This document shows, one piece after another, positions 1-6,787 of a stretch of DNA of 38,910 nt (the stretch's first letter is position 1; the number at the start of each line of letters is the position of its first letter). The stretch lies in assembly GCA_017524385.1 (NCBI GenBank), contig JAFWSS010000239.1, positions 1 through 38,910 on the forward strand, read 5' to 3'. The position numbers were made by a program, and so were the translations under genes. The notes beneath the pieces are model-generated. The model saw only the letters and a list, made by a program, of their open reading frames with translations, was not told where the DNA came from and searched no databases. The DNA comes from Prevotella sp. (GTDB lineage Bacteria > Bacteroidota > Bacteroidia > Bacteroidales > Bacteroidaceae).

Positions 1-1
1 C

Positions 2-664
2 GCCACCATTACTGTGACTGACAAGGAAAGTGGACAGTCCGTGTCGTTTGATGTGACGGTCAAAGATGGAACAGAAACGGGAACAGGAATCCACACTGAC
101 ACTACGCCTGAAGGTCTTGAAGCGGTTGACCTCGGCCTGCCGTCTGGCACACTGTGGGCGAACATGAATGTGGGTGCAACTAAACCCGAAGAATACGGTG
201 GCTACTATGCTTGGGGTGAAACAGAGGAAAAAGACAGGTCTTATGACTTCACCTATTCATATTATACCTATTCATATGTTAAAGAGGGCGAATATATAGA
301 TATTGGCCATGACATCGCTGGCACAGAATACGACGTGGCGCATGTGAAATGGGGGGGCAGCTGGCGCATGCCTTCGTTAGAGCAGATTAAGGAACTGAAA
401 GAATACACAACATGCTTTTGGGGGCTAATTAACGGCGTGAGAGGTATGAGATTTATTGCCACTAACGGTAATAGCATCTTCTTGCCTGCCGCGGGCTACC
501 GGAAAGGCAACCTCCTCGACGATGGCAACGGCGGCGACTACTGGTCGTCTTCGCAGGACCCCAACGGCAGTTGCGCCTACAGCCTCGGCTTCTATCAGGA
601 CCGCATGTACTCGGACAACGACTACCGCTACTACGGTCAGAGCGTTCGTCCCGTCTCCTATTAG
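2..664 (+). CDS. FISUMP-domain surface protein, C-terminal part (5' end outside window)
   Basis: The reading frame is already open at base 2, so this is the 3' part of a longer gene. The first ~20 residues (ATITVTDKESGQSVSF, then DVTV) resemble the last strand of a Big2-type immunoglobulin-like domain. They are followed by one complete FISUMP-type domain (Fibrobacter succinogenes major paralogous domain) with its hallmarks: VDLGLPSGTLWANMNVGA, YYAWGETEEK, WRMPSLEQIKEL, FLPAAGYR, YWSSS and the terminal SVRPVSY. The protein ends there, with no anchor after it. The same Big2-FISUMP order recurs in the 865-residue protein at 1742-4339, so the two are probably paralogs. Such proteins are normally exported; the function of the domain is not known to me. 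The domain call is confident; the role is not. Confidence 0.8.
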   Translation, partial: ATITVTDKESGQSVSFDVTVKDGTETGTGIHTDTTPEGLEAVDLGLPSGTLWANMNVGATKPEEYGGYYAWGETEEKDRSYDFTYSYYTYSYVKEGEYIDIGHDIAGTEYDVAHVKWGGSWRMPSLEQIKELKEYTTCFWGLINGVRGMRFIATNGNSIFLPAAGYRKGNLLDDGNGGDYWSSSQDPNGSCAYSLGFYQDRMYSDNDYRYYGQSVRPVSY

Positions 665-758
665 TGCATCCTTGTCCCACCCAAAGAAACAAATCCAAAT
701 TCAGACATTCCAAAGCCCATGCCTATGAAGGGCTGAGAAACTCCAAAACAATCTTACT

Positions 759-1208
759 ATGCTGTCTGTCATATCCAATTGCATTTTAGCTGTGATGGCT
801 ATCGTGGCCGGCGTCGTCTCATATTATGAGTACAATAGCCACAAGCAGAAAGAAAACAATAAATTGCTATCCCAACTGAACAGGCGGTACCTCAACGACA
901 AGGACATACAAACTGTCGTGAGATACCTGCGTGAGATAGACCCGAGCGATGACGAACCAAAAACCTATCAGACCGAGCTCTTCCTGCGCTTCTTTGAGGA
1001 GTTGGGTGTGTATATGAGGGATGACAACTTACCGAAAGAAGATGTCGCCAACTTTTTCGGCTTCTATCTTGAGCAATTGTACAAAACGGAAAGAGGGAAA
1101 CGATTGTTGGAGCCACTAAATGGAGAAGAGAAGCATTGGCCTTACCTGAATGACTATAAAGACAAAGCAGGGTTTACAAAATCCAAAGAGGGAAATACTG
1201 GATTGTAA
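759..1208 (+). CDS. hypothetical membrane-anchored protein, 149 aa
   Basis: I do not recognise this gene. An N-terminal hydrophobic segment (about residues 2-22, with NCILAVMAIVAGVVSYY) would anchor it in the inner membrane. The rest is charged, predicted helical and probably cytoplasmic (KQKENNKLLSQLNRRYLND, then alternating acidic and aromatic stretches). The architecture resembles small DUF4760-like proteins, but I cannot assign it to them. It lies 94 nt after the preceding FISUMP gene and 63 nt before the next one, with no clear promoter of its own. Start chosen at the first ATG, which places the hydrophobic segment at the N-terminus. Confidence 0.6.
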   Translation: MLSVISNCILAVMAIVAGVVSYYEYNSHKQKENNKLLSQLNRRYLNDKDIQTVVRYLREIDPSDDEPKTYQTELFLRFFEELGVYMRDDNLPKEDVANFFGFYLEQLYKTERGKRLLEPLNGEEKHWPYLNDYKDKAGFTKSKEGNTGL

Positions 1209-1271
1209 TAATTATTAGCGTAATCATAATTAAAATCTTTCTCCTTTATATTTCTAATCAAAATCAAAAAG

Positions 1272-1745
1272 ATGATTATTGTGAAATCCAAGTACATATT
1301 GGCACTGCTGCTCACACTTATACCATCGGTTTTATTCGCTCAGATGAAAGAGACCTTGCATGTGCAAATGACCGATGGCACTGAAACGACATTTTTGCTC
1401 AGCGTGCATCCTGTTGTGACTTTTAACAACAACCAGATGGTCATCACATCCGACCTCCAATCCATCGAAATTCCTTACGACAAGGTGATGAGTTTCAAGT
1501 ATTCAACAGACAATCTTTCGTCTATATCTACTCCGAGTATGTATTTGGAAAGCGATGGAGAGTATGTCGTGTTTCCCGAAGATACGAGTATTGATGACGT
1601 TTCTGTCTATTCCATAGACGGACGTAATCTGTCTGTCCAACTGAAAGGCGATGGACATCGAACCGTTCTCAGTCTCTCGCCATTATCCAAGGGTGTGTAT
1701 ATCGTAAAAGTAAAGAACAAATCCTTCAAAATATCAAGGCCATGA
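1272..1745 (+). CDS. small exported protein with C-terminal sorting-like domain
   Basis: A 157-residue protein with a signal peptide (about residues 1-23, ending LIPSVLFAQ). The N-terminal domain (HVQMTDGTETTFLLSV, then EIPYDKVMSFKY) resembles the short N-terminal module at the head of many Bacteroidales FISUMP proteins, including the next gene. The C-terminal ~75 residues (VSVYSIDGRNL, then LSPLSKGVYIVKVKNKS) resemble a type IX secretion C-terminal sorting domain. The ATG of the next gene overlaps this stop by 4 nt (ATGA), so the two are translationally coupled. It may be a FISUMP protein that lost its middle, or a small independent partner. Export is well supported; type IX targeting is inferred from the motif only. 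Confidence 0.65.
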   Translation: MIIVKSKYILALLLTLIPSVLFAQMKETLHVQMTDGTETTFLLSVHPVVTFNNNQMVITSDLQSIEIPYDKVMSFKYSTDNLSSISTPSMYLESDGEYVVFPEDTSIDDVSVYSIDGRNLSVQLKGDGHRTVLSLSPLSKGVYIVKVKNKSFKISRP

Positions 1746-4339
1746 GTAGAAAGTTATTTCCGTATGCTACGGCGTTCTTTATCACTGCATTGACATCCAT
1801 TCCCTTATCATCGCAGAATAAGATTCTTGTCCACCACTCTAATGGTGAGGACGAGGTTTTCATAAATGTAGATAGCATCACCTATTCTCAATCAAGTGCC
1901 GGAAGAACTTTCCAAAGTGTACATGTTCAAAAGAAGAACTATGAAACGCCAATAGATGAAATTGAAAGCGTCGCATTCGGACACCTAATGCTTTGCCCCG
2001 ATAAGAACCATCCACATATCATCGACCTTGGTCTGCCTTCTGGAACGAGATGGGCCTGTTGCAACATGGGAGCCCAAACACCCGAGGACAACGGGGCTTT
2101 TTATGCTTGGGGGGAGGCTGAAGAGAAGTTGATCTACAACGATGAAACATATATATATGCTAAAAAATCTGGCGGTCATTATAATTATCAAAATCTCGGT
2201 TCTAATATCTGTGGCACAGAATACGATGTGGTTCACACGAATTGGGGCGATGATTGGCAGATTCCATCAATAGAGCAGACTATGGAACTGCTCCATAACT
2301 GCACTTCTCAATGGATTACTATCAATGGTGTGGAAGGCGAATTGTTCACAAGCAGATACAACCACAGCAGCATTTTCATGCCCGCAGCAGGATATCGGTA
2401 TGGTTCTACTCTCCTCGACATTGGTGGCTTCTACTGGACTGGGTCACGGCATCCCGACTTCGATACCTATCCATTCTATCTCTATTTCCATTCAGAAGAT
2501 GCTAACTGGGGAAGTTACGGACTTCGTTCTGTTGGACTTACCTTACGTCCAATTGTATCTGCAGGTCCTGCATGGACAGATCTCTCTTTGTCAAGAACAT
2601 CACCAATTAGAATTAGGGTAGGTACGGAATATACTATAGATATAAGATCTGGCAACGGTTCATATTCTGTGGAAAGTAGTAATCTGAATGTAGCCTCATC
2701 TGAAATCAAAAACAACACGATTGTTATTCATGCTCTAAAAGAAGGAAAATCCACAGTTAGTGTAACTGACAAGCAGAGCGGTCAAAAAGTGACAATTGTT
2801 GTCACGGTATTAAGCGGTTCGCTAACAAGTCACACTCATTGTCCTGATGACAACCACCCCCATCTGATTGACCTTGGTTTACCCTCAGGCACAAAGTGGG
2901 CCTGCTGTAACGTGGGTGCAATAAATCCAGAAGGACACGGCGGATATTATTCTTGGGGAGAAACAGAAGAGAAGTCCGTCTATAATGATTTAACATATCC
3001 ATACTCAACAGGTATAGACATGGATGAAGATGGGTGGTACGACAGTTATTGGATGTTCCAAGACCCCGGAACCAGTATATGCAACAGCGAATACGATGTG
3101 GCAAATTTGAAATGGGGATGTGACTGGCTCATGCCAACGATGGAACAACTTCAAGAACTTATTTGCAACTGCACCCACCGATGGACAACCGTCAATGGTG
3201 TGGAAGGGCTATTGTTTACCAGCAACTATAATGACGGTAGCATCTTCCTTCCTGCGGCTGGTTACAGAAAAGACTCTCGATTCATTGACCTTAATGGTTA
3301 CGGCTATTATTGGACAGGAACACAAGATTTCCATCAAGGCGACAAAGCTTACAGACTTCGCTTCCCTATAGATATAGATATTTGGGATAGTAATATAGAT
3401 TTCTATCATAATGGTAGTGTACAGTTAAGCGAAAGCCGCAGCTATGGACTCTCCGTCCGCCCCGTAGCGTATGAAACAGAAGTTTTACATACAGACAACC
3501 TAAAACCAGATGGTGTTCTTGATGAGAAATCAGGACTCAGGGTTCGGTCGGCCTTTTCATACGACTATGTGTATGGCGAGGATGGAAGATTACGGTCCAT
3601 GCTATATCCCGAAGGAGATCCCCGTCACTATGAATTTTATTATGCCCCCGATAAGATTATACGATATGAAGGAGACGAGAAATTCGAAACCTATTCGGTT
3701 GTATATAATGACATGGGCTTTATCACGTCCTATAGTGTTTCCGAAGTATATGAGGAGGAACAATGGACTCAGAAAGAGAACACAAGTCTATCCTATGATG
3801 TCGATGGGCATCTGATAAAAGTCACCCGAACCTGTAAGGATACTGTATATGATGAAGACACGGAAAGAATTGAGACGTACAACAGCACAACAGACTACAC
3901 GCTTGATTGGAAGGATAATCTGCTGATGGCTATTTCAATGATAGAAATAGGAACGGATGCAGGTGGACAGTATCATCGTGAGGAGAACTACAGATTTGAA
4001 AACACCAATGAGTCATTAGCCAACAACGCTAATAAGTACAAGCAGTTTTGTAACTCTGTAGTACTCTACGGTTTTTTGGAAAGATTGAGTTTTGTCGGTC
4101 TTCTTGGCTATGGACCTGATTACTTGCCGTCAAAGTGCAAGTATGAGGAGCGAGAGGATACGTATGATGAAGAAGGGGTGATGCACAGGCGCGAAGACTC
4201 AGGGACTGTGGACTACTCTTACTCTTTCAATGAGGATGGTTCAATAAATTATGCCGAGGTTAATAAATATGAGACACGCCATTATTATGCCTACGATTAC
4301 AAGCCAACTAATTTTAGCGGTAATCCTTCCGCAAAGTAG
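1742..4339 (+). CDS. large FISUMP/Big2 surface protein with DUF4595-like C-terminus
   Basis: 865 residues. Signal peptide ~1-25 (ending IPLSSQ); N-terminal 'DSITY...ESVAFG' module to ~80; FISUMP domain 1 at ~83-270 (IDLGLPSGTRWACCNMGA, FYAWGEAEEK, FMPAAGYR); Big2-like domain at ~278-356; FISUMP domain 2 at ~366-580 (IDLGLPSGTKWACCNVGA, YYSWGETEEK, FLPAAGYR); then ~285 residues rich in YxYDxxGRL-like beta-hairpins (YDYVYGEDGRLRSMLY, YDVDGHLIKVT) resembling DUF4595/RHS-like repeats. The second FISUMP domain is closer to the first than to unrelated family members, suggesting internal duplication. It is probably displayed on the cell surface. Translation is coupled to the preceding gene by a 4-nt overlap. 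The ligand is unknown. Confidence 0.75.
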   Translation: MSRKLFPYATAFFITALTSIPLSSQNKILVHHSNGEDEVFINVDSITYSQSSAGRTFQSVHVQKKNYETPIDEIESVAFGHLMLCPDKNHPHIIDLGLPSGTRWACCNMGAQTPEDNGAFYAWGEAEEKLIYNDETYIYAKKSGGHYNYQNLGSNICGTEYDVVHTNWGDDWQIPSIEQTMELLHNCTSQWITINGVEGELFTSRYNHSSIFMPAAGYRYGSTLLDIGGFYWTGSRHPDFDTYPFYLYFHSEDANWGSYGLRSVGLTLRPIVSAGPAWTDLSLSRTSPIRIRVGTEYTIDIRSGNGSYSVESSNLNVASSEIKNNTIVIHALKEGKSTVSVTDKQSGQKVTIVVTVLSGSLTSHTHCPDDNHPHLIDLGLPSGTKWACCNVGAINPEGHGGYYSWGETEEKSVYNDLTYPYSTGIDMDEDGWYDSYWMFQDPGTSICNSEYDVANLKWGCDWLMPTMEQLQELICNCTHRWTTVNGVEGLLFTSNYNDGSIFLPAAGYRKDSRFIDLNGYGYYWTGTQDFHQGDKAYRLRFPIDIDIWDSNIDFYHNGSVQLSESRSYGLSVRPVAYETEVLHTDNLKPDGVLDEKSGLRVRSAFSYDYVYGEDGRLRSMLYPEGDPRHYEFYYAPDKIIRYEGDEKFETYSVVYNDMGFITSYSVSEVYEEEQWTQKENTSLSYDVDGHLIKVTRTCKDTVYDEDTERIETYNSTTDYTLDWKDNLLMAISMIEIGTDAGGQYHREENYRFENTNESLANNANKYKQFCNSVVLYGFLERLSFVGLLGYGPDYLPSKCKYEEREDTYDEEGVMHRREDSGTVDYSYSFNEDGSINYAEVNKYETRHYYAYDYKPTNFSGNPSAK

Positions 4340-4381
4340 GCAAGAACGTATTGGTGAAATCACAATAAATACACAAACGAT

Positions 4382-4858
4382 ATTAAAAAGAAATTATTAT
4401 CATTAATCACACTGTTGCTGCTTCCAGTCATGATGATGGCAGAGGAAGTCACAATCAACGGCATCAAATACGATTTGAATAAAGAAGGCGATGGAACTGC
4501 AACAGTCATTGCCAGCGATTATTCAGGTGATGTAGTCATTCCTGAATCTTTCAATTACAACGGAAAAGAGTATTCCGTCACTGCAATAGGGGATGGTGCT
4601 TTCGTCGGGTGCAAATCGCTGAGCTCCATAGCTATCCCCAGCACTGTTTCCCGAATTGGAAAATACGCTTTTGAAGGATGTACAGGTTTAACTTCTGTTC
4701 ATATATCAGATTTAAAGGCATGGTGCAAAATAGATTTTAATGATCATCGATATTATCCATCATGTAATCCCCTTCAATATGCTCACCATCTCTATTTGAA
4801 TGGTGAGGAAATCAAGGACTTGGTTATTCCATCAGGCGTCACGGAAATCTACGGGTAA
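4382..4858 (+). pseudogene. BspA-like leucine-rich-repeat protein, truncated and without ATG
   Basis: From 4382 the frame reads (I/M)KKKLLSLITLLLLPVMMMA, an obvious signal peptide, but its first codon is ATT where ATG is expected. The nearest in-frame alternative starts (TTG 4415, ATG 4430) would cut into or remove the signal peptide. After it come a strand-rich head (VTINGIKYDL) and LRR_5/BspA-type repeats (AIGDGAFVGCKSLSSIAIP, IGKYAFEGCTGL, IKDLVIPSGVTEIYG). Intact BspA proteins carry many more repeats; here the frame stops at 4856-4858, where the sequence changes into the tail of an unrelated nuclease gene. The lost start codon and missing 3' end indicate a decayed gene. Rare ATT initiation cannot be excluded. 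Confidence 0.75.
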
Positions 4859-5102
4859 AGGATTCGCCGACTTGGTGCTTATCCCGCGCAAGAATGTCGA
4901 TAAGCCAGCATTGGTCATCGAATTGAAATACGACAAGGACGCAGTAGCTGCCATCGACCAAATCAAGCACCGTCGGTATCCCGAGAAGGTGGCTCAATAC
5001 ATTGACAACCTGATACTTGTCGGCATCAACTACGACAAGCAACAGAAAACCCACGAATGCCATATAGAGAAATACGAAGGAGACAAAGATCATGCTGTTT
5101 AA
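4854..5102 (+). pseudogene. C-terminal remnant of an AAA-ATPase/PD-(D/E)XK (PDDEXK_9, DUF1703-type) gene
   Basis: From GKGFADLVLIPRKN to the stop at 5100-5102, about 80 residues match the C-terminal nuclease domain of the AAA-ATPase-like/PDDEXK_9 family. The active-site pattern is visible: FADLVLIP supplies the Asp, and ALVIELKYDKD supplies the Glu-x-Lys. The ATPase part is missing; upstream sequence belongs to the BspA-like gene in a different frame. An ATG at 4800 is in frame but would translate LRR-coding DNA out of frame, so expression is unlikely. It is a different subfamily member from the intact minus-strand gene at 6788-8335, so it is not simply that gene's duplicated tail. Repeat copy 1 begins directly after its stop codon. 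Confidence 0.7.
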
Positions 5103-5302
5103 ACATCAGCTAGCGCAATTGCGCCAGAGTCCTATTACTCCCAATAGTCCGTAGAACTAATAATCTTTGGAACCTCCTTTCATCCGCATGGCCAGAATGC
5201 CTTTAGGTGTTCTCTCCTCCCCTCTTGAAAATTGTAAGATTTGATCAGATTTGCAAGATTTCTCGCCGAAAGGCGACTCCTTTGTGAATTCGTCGAATTC
5301 AC
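5103..5302. repeat. structured intergenic repeat R, copy 1 (core only)
   Basis: About 200 bp shared, with a few small indels, with 8571-8750 and in part with 10823-10933. Internal order: a palindrome (CTAGCGCAATTGCGCCAG, 5110-5127); an AGTCC motif repeated every 9 nt; a conserved stretch with CATCCGCATGGCCAGAATGC; TTGATCA flanked by GATT repeats; a small stem (TCGCC/GGCGA); and a perfect inverted repeat GTGAATTC-GTC-GAATTCAC (5284-5302). This copy has a ~19-nt insertion after GTAGAA and lacks the left arm seen in copies 2 and 3. No open frame spans it. It lies between the nuclease remnant and the amidase gene. Confidence 0.8.
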
Positions 5303-5372
5303 GATAAATTAATCATGAATTATTTTTGTCAAATTCAAGTTGTCTGGAACGATTTTGGGTTAATAAACAAGT

Positions 5373-6023
5373 ATGAATGGAAACCGAGTTATGAGAAGTA
5401 AGTTGTTGGTTGTCTTGGCCTTGGTCATTGTATGTGATTGTGTGATTGGCATGGCCTCTTCCTGCGCTCAGCGTCCGAAGACAACTAAAGTGAAACGGAC
5501 GGTAAAGCATTATAAGGAGGTGAGCCATCCCACACCGAACTACAACAAGGAGATAACAAACGATGTGAAGGGAGTGATCCTGCACCACACCGCTGAGCCG
5601 ACGATTGAACGTTCATTGGGCGTACTCACCTCGACAAAGAAAAAGGTCGGAACGCATGTCGTAATCGACACCGACGGCACACGTTATATCATGGCGGCAC
5701 CGACAGTTGTCACCTTCCATGCTGGTTTCTCTTATCTCGACGGGAGGGAGGCCTGCAATGAGTTCACCATTGGAATAGAGTTCCAGGGCAACACATTGGA
5801 GGCGCCTCTCACCCAAGACCAAATCGATAGCGCCATCGAGTACCTCCTGCCCCTCATCTCCAAATACAAGATTCCCGTCAAGAACATCGTGACGCACGAG
5901 ATGGTGCGCAATGCTTATAAGGAGCGTCATCCCAACAAACGCTGCAGCGGAAAGGTGGATATCACCCAGACCGAGTACAAGCGTTTCATGCGATGCCTGA
6001 GAAGCAGACTGAATGAGAAATGA
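5373..6023 (+). CDS. N-acetylmuramoyl-L-alanine amidase-type lipoprotein (Amidase_2)
   Basis: 216 residues of the Amidase_2/AmpD/PGRP fold, which cuts the amide bond between N-acetylmuramic acid and L-alanine in peptidoglycan. N-terminal hydrophobic segment with a lipobox-like A-S-S-C (Cys31) suggests a lipoprotein facing the periplasm. Conserved pieces: GVILHHTA (first zinc ligand His71), THVVIDTDGTRY, FHAGFS, FTIGIEFQGN, then VTHEMV (second His) and KRCSGKVD, whose Cys is the likely third ligand as in T7 lysozyme and PGRPs. Start is either 5373 or the in-frame ATG at 5391, which gives a cleaner MRSK n-region. No clear promoter box was found upstream. Whether it recycles or remodels the wall cannot be told. 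Confidence 0.85.
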   Translation: MNGNRVMRSKLLVVLALVIVCDCVIGMASSCAQRPKTTKVKRTVKHYKEVSHPTPNYNKEITNDVKGVILHHTAEPTIERSLGVLTSTKKKVGTHVVIDTDGTRYIMAAPTVVTFHAGFSYLDGREACNEFTIGIEFQGNTLEAPLTQDQIDSAIEYLLPLISKYKIPVKNIVTHEMVRNAYKERHPNKRCSGKVDITQTEYKRFMRCLRSRLNEK

Positions 6024-6033
6024 GGGTAACGCA

Positions 6034-6089
6034 GGGTACGCAAGCAGCCTGCTTGCGATTCCACCCGCGGGCTGGCAGCCCTCGTACCC
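6034..6089. repeat. 56-nt three-way-junction element, copy a
   Basis: Outer arms GGGTACG and CGTACCC (7 bp) enclose two hairpins: CGCAAGCA-gcc-TGCTTGCG and a second one around GGGCT-ggc-AGCCC. The first 26 nt are identical in copy b at 6164-6219, while the second hairpin differs but stays foldable. It lies 11 nt after the amidase stop. Compatible with a REP-like element or a structured 3' UTR; identity unknown. Confidence 0.7.
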
Positions 6090-6112
6090 AAAGCCGTCGC
6101 CTGCGGAGGCAG

Positions 6113-6140
6113 CCCAAATAGTCCTATAAGTCCGTAGAGG
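6113..6140. repeat. fragment related to repeat R
   Basis: AATAGTCCTATAAGTCCGTAG reproduces, with one 9-nt unit fewer, the AGTCC-periodic part of repeat R (compare 5128-5154, 8596-8622 and 10848-10874). It sits between the two 56-nt elements, so the two repeat families are interleaved here. Confidence 0.5.
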
Positions 6141-6163
6141 TTGTTCCCGAGGACTGAAACGTG

Positions 6164-6219
6164 GGGTACGCAAGCAGCCTGCTTGCGATCATAAACGCGG
6201 ACTGGCAGCCCGCGTACCC
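6164..6219. repeat. 56-nt three-way-junction element, copy b
   Basis: Same length and architecture as copy a: GGGTACG/CGTACCC outer stem, identical first hairpin, and a second hairpin CGCGG-A-CT-ggc-AG-C-CCGCG. The loop GGC is preserved although the stem has diverged, which suggests selection on, or recent spread of, a folded form. Confidence 0.7.
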
Positions 6220-6267
6220 AGCTGCGAAATGAATGGAATGGACACCGCATCATCGGAAGATATTGAA

Positions 6268-6275
6268 TATCTTTG
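6268..6275 (+). promoter_or_regulatory. -7 box TATCTTTG of the small lipoprotein gene
   Basis: Exact Bacteroidota -7 consensus TAnnTTTG, 33 nt before the ATG at 6309. It predicts a start near 6282 and a leader of about 27 nt. No good -33 TTTG is visible. Its position rules out the longer N-terminus that would begin at 6273. Confidence 0.6.
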
Positions 6276-6308
6276 CCTCAAATCAGAAACCACAAAAAAC
6301 AGATAATT

Positions 6309-6731
6309 ATGAGAAAGACAATATTCAGCCTTTTAGGCTTATTCCTCCTGACCTGCATGTTTACGGGTTGTGGTGGCGGTAGCAAGAGCTCCAGTTCCAG
6401 CAGTTCGGCTTACGACGAGGAAACTTACGAGGCTGAGGCATACGATGAGGAGGAAGTGAGTTCGGTGAATTTCCAGTCTGGTCAGCAAGTCTATACCTAT
6501 ATTTTGGGCAAGCGGTTCCGTCAGGGACAGTTCCGTCTGGAAATACGGCAAGAAGGTATTTACATGAACGGACAATGTGTGACTGGTGCACTCCGTGTCG
6601 ATGCTTTCGAGGGCCCTTACGCTCAGATTTCTGCTTCCTATCCTGCCGGCGGTCAGTTCACGGGTGTTCTGGATGCAGATGAAGGCACGCTGACAGACGA
6701 GAACTCCGGCGACGTATATACGCTGGAATGA
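6309..6731 (+). CDS. small lipoprotein, 140 aa, hypothetical
   Basis: Signal peptide MRKTIFSLLGLFLLTCMFTG followed by Cys, a good lipobox (FTGC), so the mature protein should be lipid-anchored. A Gly/Ser linker (GGGSKSSSSSSSA) and an acidic Glu/Tyr-rich stretch lead to a ~75-residue domain that looks all-beta (YILGKRFRQGQFRLEIRQ, then YMNGQCVTGALRV). The Gly-Gly after Cys and the acidic residues resemble a surface-export signal of Bacteroidales lipoproteins, but the match is loose. I do not recognise the domain. It is monocistronic: own -7 box upstream and a strong hairpin immediately after the stop. Confidence 0.7.
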   Translation: MRKTIFSLLGLFLLTCMFTGCGGGSKSSSSSSSAYDEETYEAEAYDEEEVSSVNFQSGQQVYTYILGKRFRQGQFRLEIRQEGIYMNGQCVTGALRVDAFEGPYAQISASYPAGGQFTGVLDADEGTLTDENSGDVYTLE

Positions 6732-6743
6732 GAAAATGAATAT

Positions 6744-6784
6744 AGACGGGCAAAACATTGATTCCACAAGTTTTGCCCGTCTTT
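6744..6784. terminator. bidirectional terminator between convergent genes
   Basis: A perfect 13-bp stem AGACGGGCAAAAC/GTTTTGCCCGTCT (6744-6756 and 6770-6782) with a 13-nt loop. It lies between the lipoprotein stop (6731) and the stop of the minus-strand ATPase gene (6788). The T tracts are short on both sides. Confidence 0.75.
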
Positions 6785-6787
6785 GGA

